From the NCBI GenBank assembly GCA_036524155.1, contig DATDCV010000473.1:1-15243 (forward strand): DNA of 15,243 nt, read 5' to 3'. Each line of letters starts with the position of its first letter. Positions within the stretch are counted from its first letter, which is position 1. This stretch comes from DATDCV01 sp036524155 (GTDB lineage: Bacteria; Verrucomicrobiota; Verrucomicrobiia; Limisphaerales; UBA8199). Of this stretch, positions 12,338-15,243 are shown one piece after another. A program made the position numbers and the translations under genes. Below the pieces are notes generated by a model. It saw only the letters and a list, made by a program, of their open reading frames with translations, was not told the origin of the DNA and did no database searches.

Positions 12338-15123
12338 TATTTCGCCTCGAAGTGGTACTGGCCGGGTTGAAGCTCCAGGACGGTGCACGGGCCCTGGGGC
12401 CCGGCCTGGCGCACGCCTTTGGCGCGCGACAAAGGCCGGCCGCTTTCTGTAAGTTTCTGCCGGTCTTCCGTTCGCAGTGAAACGCTCGCGACGGTGTTGG
12501 GCGGAACCGAGATATCGTAAAGCATCCGTTCGCCCTCGCGGCGCCAGTTGCTTTCGATCGGCCCGTAGGGCGAATCGAAGCGGCATTTGGCCCACTCCAG
12601 CGGGGAAGTCGGCCAAACGCCGGGCCGGACAAAGAAATGCTTGTAGCCGGCGCCATCCAGTCCGGGCCGGATGCCGCCCAGGCCTTCGATGAACCAGGCG
12701 CCGATATGAAGGTAGGAACTGTGGCAGAGCGAGAGATTGCCTTCCCAGTCTTCCCAGATGGTTGTGGCGCCTTTCTTCAGCATATCGCCCCAGCCGGGGT
12801 AGTCCTGTTGCGAGGCCATCGCAAACATCAGGTCAGGGCGTTCAGCTTCGACCAGTTCCTTGACGACAAATGACCCGCCCGTGATGCCCCCCCAGAAATG
12901 GCCTTGTCGTTTAACCAGAATTTCTTCCTCCAGGCGCTTGAGGACCGGCACACGCAGTTCGCGGGGGGGAATGTCGGTCAGCAATGCGACGGCCAGGTAG
13001 GCCTGGAAACCATTTACGTAGCTGTTATCGACGGGATTAAAAAACTGCCGGTGGATAGCCTCGCGGACGACCTGCGCGCGGGTGAGCCAACGCGACTCGA
13101 GGTCGGAGCGTCCCAGCGCGTTGGCGATTCGGGCGGCGGTCTGAAGGTTAAAGACCCAGTAGCAGTTGTTGAAAAAGAGCGTTTCGCGGGTGTCACCGTT
13201 GACGCCCTTAGCGCCGGGCCAGAGCCAGTCGCCGAGGAAGTCCCATTCGCCGCCATAACGCCGCAGGAGGTTGTCGCGGGCCTTGGTTTCGACAAAACCG
13301 AGCCAGCGCTCGATGGTGGGGAGCATTTGTTGGAGAATCTGGCGGTCGCCGAAACGGCGGTACATTTCCCACGGCAAGGTGACACAATAGCCGCTCCAGC
13401 CGGGGCCGCCGCCACCCCAATAGGTCGGCGCGGTGTAGGGCAGATTGCCAGGCTCGACCTTCTTGCCCGAGCCAAGCTCGTCTTCCTTTTTGCCGACGCC
13501 CCAGGCCGCCGCTTTGCCCTGCACATCGCGCCAATCTTCAGCCCACTTGGTGTAAAGGGCGGCGGTCTTGAAGGCATCCATGCCGGTGGCGGTAGTGGCG
13601 TGGGCATCGCCGCCGTAACCCATCCGCTCGCGTTGCGCGCAGTCGACGAGGTAACCTCCGAGACTCAGGGTTTCATAGGTCCAGAGTGTGGTGGAGTAAA
13701 TCCGGTTCATGAGGTCATCCGAGCAGGTGAAAGAGGCGGCTGGTTCGTAGTCGGTGCGGATGAGCCAGCCCCGGATGTCGCTCAGAGCAGGTTTTTGGCG
13801 GAGACCCTCGATTTGGATCCAGCGTCCGACGCCATAGTTGAAGTGGTTGCGGAACGTGCCTTGGCCGCTCGGGCCGATGACATAGAAGCTATGGAGTTGG
13901 TGGGTCATTTCCTGCTCAGGCCGCTCGGACCATTTCAGTTCGATCTTGTCCCCCGGTGAACCGGTTAGTTTCATTTCGATCCATCCGGCAAAATTCACGC
14001 CCATGTCGATCCGCCAGGCGCCTGGTTTGGGCTCGGCGATGGCGACCGGTTTTATTTCTTTGACCGTCCGGTTCGGCTCCACTTTCTGCGCGGACAGGAC
14101 CAGCTTCGGCTCGAAGACCTTGACCGGGTTCCACTTTGAATCGTCACAAGTAGCTTCACACCATTGCGGAAGTTCCTTGCCGGCGTCGTAAAGTTCACCG
14201 CCGAAATGCATGAAATCCCATACGCCGATGGTTGTGTTTGGGCTGGGGAACCAACGCCAGGTTTCATCGGTGCAGATGCGCAAGGTTTTGCCGCCCAGGA
14301 ATTCGAGGTCCGCCTGCGCGATGACAATGGGACTGGCGGGTTTATCGGCTGTGAGGTAAGGGGGAAAGATGGACCAGGAAAAACCGAGCCACAAGCCGAC
14401 GACGTTTTGGCCGGGTCGCAGGGAGGCAGTGATATCGTAGGCCACATACCGGGCGCGGTGGGTGTGGTCTGTCGCGCAGGGAGAGAGGACCGCATCGCCT
14501 ACCTTTCGGCCGTTGACGTAAAGGTCATGGTAGCCGACCGAGGCGACATAGAGGATGGCGCGCTTGGGGGCACGCTCGAGGGGGAAGCTCTTGCGCAGCC
14601 AGGGGTCGGGCAGGGAGTTGTCGGCGGCTGAGCCCGGCTTGCGCTCGAAATTCATAGCGGTGCCGATCCACTTGGCGGTCCAATCGGAAGGATCGAGCAA
14701 GCCGACACTCCATTGAGCGGACCGGCTCCAGGAAGAAACCCGCGCTCTTTGGTCTTTGACACGCACTTTCCACCAACAGGCCTGGCCCGAGCGGAGGGGC
14801 TTGCCACCGTAAGTGATCAGGTGGGACTCACCTGATTCGGTCCACCGGGAATCCCACAAGTCGGCGTTGTCACGGTCCAGCAACGCGCGATCACTCGCGA
14901 CGAGGACGCGGTAAGCCGTTTGCTTTTGGCCACGGGTCGACGGATCAATCGGGTGAAGCTTCCAACTCAGGCGCGGCTCCCGAACATCAAGGCCGAGCGG
15001 GTTTTTCAGATACTCGCAGGTGAGGTCGACGGGTTCCAGGGACGCGGCGGCCTGGGCACGAAACGGCATGGCGAGGGCGAGCAGCAAAGGGAGGGCAGAG
15101 GTGAAGCCGAGTAGACACTTCAT
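12337..15123 (-). CDS. secreted alpha-L-rhamnosidase, GH78 family
   Basis: A 928-aa protein. ATG 15123 is preferred because it begins a Sec signal (MKCLLGFTSALPLLLALAMP, cleavage near AQA-AAS, residue 27); the longer frame adds 20 odd residues. Domain order fits bacterial GH78: N-terminal fibronectin-like part (PVDLTCEYLKNPLGLDVREP), jelly-roll lectin-like domain (about 175-250, LYVNGRKVGD), a second beta-domain, the (alpha/alpha)6 catalytic barrel (about 470-820) and a C-terminal beta-sandwich. The catalytic motif DCAQRERMGYGGD gives Asp494, Glu499 and Asp506, aligning with the DCPQRE.LGWTGD residues of known rhamnosidases. GATTIWEDW with Glu791 is the likely general-base region. It removes terminal alpha-L-rhamnose from plant or bacterial glycans outside the cytoplasm. 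Confidence 0.96.
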   Translation of the reverse strand: MKCLLGFTSALPLLLALAMPFRAQAAASLEPVDLTCEYLKNPLGLDVREPRLSWKLHPIDPSTRGQKQTAYRVLVASDRALLDRDNADLWDSRWTESGESHLITYGGKPLRSGQACWWKVRVKDQRARVSSWSRSAQWSVGLLDPSDWTAKWIGTAMNFERKPGSAADNSLPDPWLRKSFPLERAPKRAILYVASVGYHDLYVNGRKVGDAVLSPCATDHTHRARYVAYDITASLRPGQNVVGLWLGFSWSIFPPYLTADKPASPIVIAQADLEFLGGKTLRICTDETWRWFPSPNTTIGVWDFMHFGGELYDAGKELPQWCEATCDDSKWNPVKVFEPKLVLSAQKVEPNRTVKEIKPVAIAEPKPGAWRIDMGVNFAGWIEMKLTGSPGDKIELKWSERPEQEMTHQLHSFYVIGPSGQGTFRNHFNYGVGRWIQIEGLRQKPALSDIRGWLIRTDYEPAASFTCSDDLMNRIYSTTLWTYETLSLGGYLVDCAQRERMGYGGDAHATTATGMDAFKTAALYTKWAEDWRDVQGKAAAWGVGKKEDELGSGKKVEPGNLPYTAPTYWGGGGPGWSGYCVTLPWEMYRRFGDRQILQQMLPTIERWLGFVETKARDNLLRRYGGEWDFLGDWLWPGAKGVNGDTRETLFFNNCYWVFNLQTAARIANALGRSDLESRWLTRAQVVREAIHRQFFNPVDNSYVNGFQAYLAVALLTDIPPRELRVPVLKRLEEEILVKRQGHFWGGITGGSFVVKELVEAERPDLMFAMASQQDYPGWGDMLKKGATTIWEDWEGNLSLCHSSYLHIGAWFIEGLGGIRPGLDGAGYKHFFVRPGVWPTSPLEWAKCRFDSPYGPIESNWRREGERMLYDISVPPNTVASVSLRTEDRQKLTESGRPLSRAKGVRQAGPQGPCTVLELQPGQYHFEAK

Positions 15124-15153
15124 GCGGCAAATGCTAGTGACAGAAGCGGCAAC

Positions 15154-15176
15154 GGGGCAATGAAATTGGTTGCCCC
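15154..15176. repeat. inverted repeat upstream of the rhamnosidase gene
   Basis: GGGGCAA (15154-15160) and TTGCCCC (15170-15176) are exact complements around 9 bases, 31 bases before the rhamnosidase ATG. It could be an operator, a leader hairpin, or the terminator of an upstream gene outside the window. No clear promoter hexamers were found with it. Confidence 0.4.
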
Positions 15177-15205
15177 TGGGCATCCGCTCGGTCTTGGGTC
15201 GGAGC

Positions 15206-15222
15206 GCCGAGTTGCACTCGGC
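15206..15222. repeat. REP-like palindrome GCCGAGT-TGC-ACTCGGC
   Basis: Two exact 7-base arms with a 3-base loop in non-coding DNA at the right edge. The loop and arm style (a GAGT/ACTC stem around TGC) resembles the atpE-atpF hairpin (GGAGTC around GTGCA), suggesting a dispersed palindromic repeat type. With two copies this is only a suggestion. Confidence 0.4.
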
Positions 15223-15243
15223 TTACCCGCGGCCGTCGGCGCG

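Noticed and set aside
12898..13959. Plus-strand ORF of 353 aa opposite the rhamnosidase
   Set aside because: Antisense to a GH78 gene with intact catalytic motifs; no recognisable protein features.

Overview
The window looks like chromosomal DNA from a GC-rich bacterium of the Verrucomicrobia or a related phylum. The clues are a secreted GH78 alpha-L-rhamnosidase, a Tat-exported TIM-barrel 'sugar phosphate isomerase/epimerase' and a Tat-exported M20-like hydrolase beside a standard ATP synthase operon. The phylum is an inference from gene content; there is no rRNA or other marker here.

Layout. (1) Positions 1-578, minus strand: the N-terminal part of an M20-family hydrolase that runs off the left edge. 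(2) Positions 579-1508: sparse DNA with one possible hypothetical gene (minus strand, 1152-694). (3) Positions 1509-about 4315: a small relic integron. It has an internally deleted integron integrase on the minus strand, an attI-like zone with a 19-bp palindrome, and four gene cassettes on the plus strand. Three complete 90-bp attC sites separate the cassettes, and the left arm of a fourth follows the last. Cassette genes: an uncharacterised 167-aa protein, a CdiI-type immunity-like protein, an unknown ORF with a possible frame problem, and a class I SAM-dependent methyltransferase. (4) Positions 4346-10892, minus strand: a complete F1Fo ATP synthase operon, atpB-E-F-H-A-G-D-C, with no recognisable atpI. 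A perfect 11-bp hairpin sits between atpE and atpF, and a very small ORF lies directly upstream of atpB. (5) Positions 11113-15123, minus strand: GH78 rhamnosidase, a small one-pass membrane protein (start/stop overlap) and the TIM-barrel protein.

How it fits together. The chromosomal genes all lie on the minus strand; only the cassettes are on the plus strand, so the last cassette converges on atpC. The strongest result is the integron. Each complete cassette begins with a 7-base core whose exact reverse complement opens its own attC, and all three attC sites are 90 bp with an unpaired base in the left arm. The integrase has lost its whole central domain, so the array should be unable to move without an integrase supplied from elsewhere.
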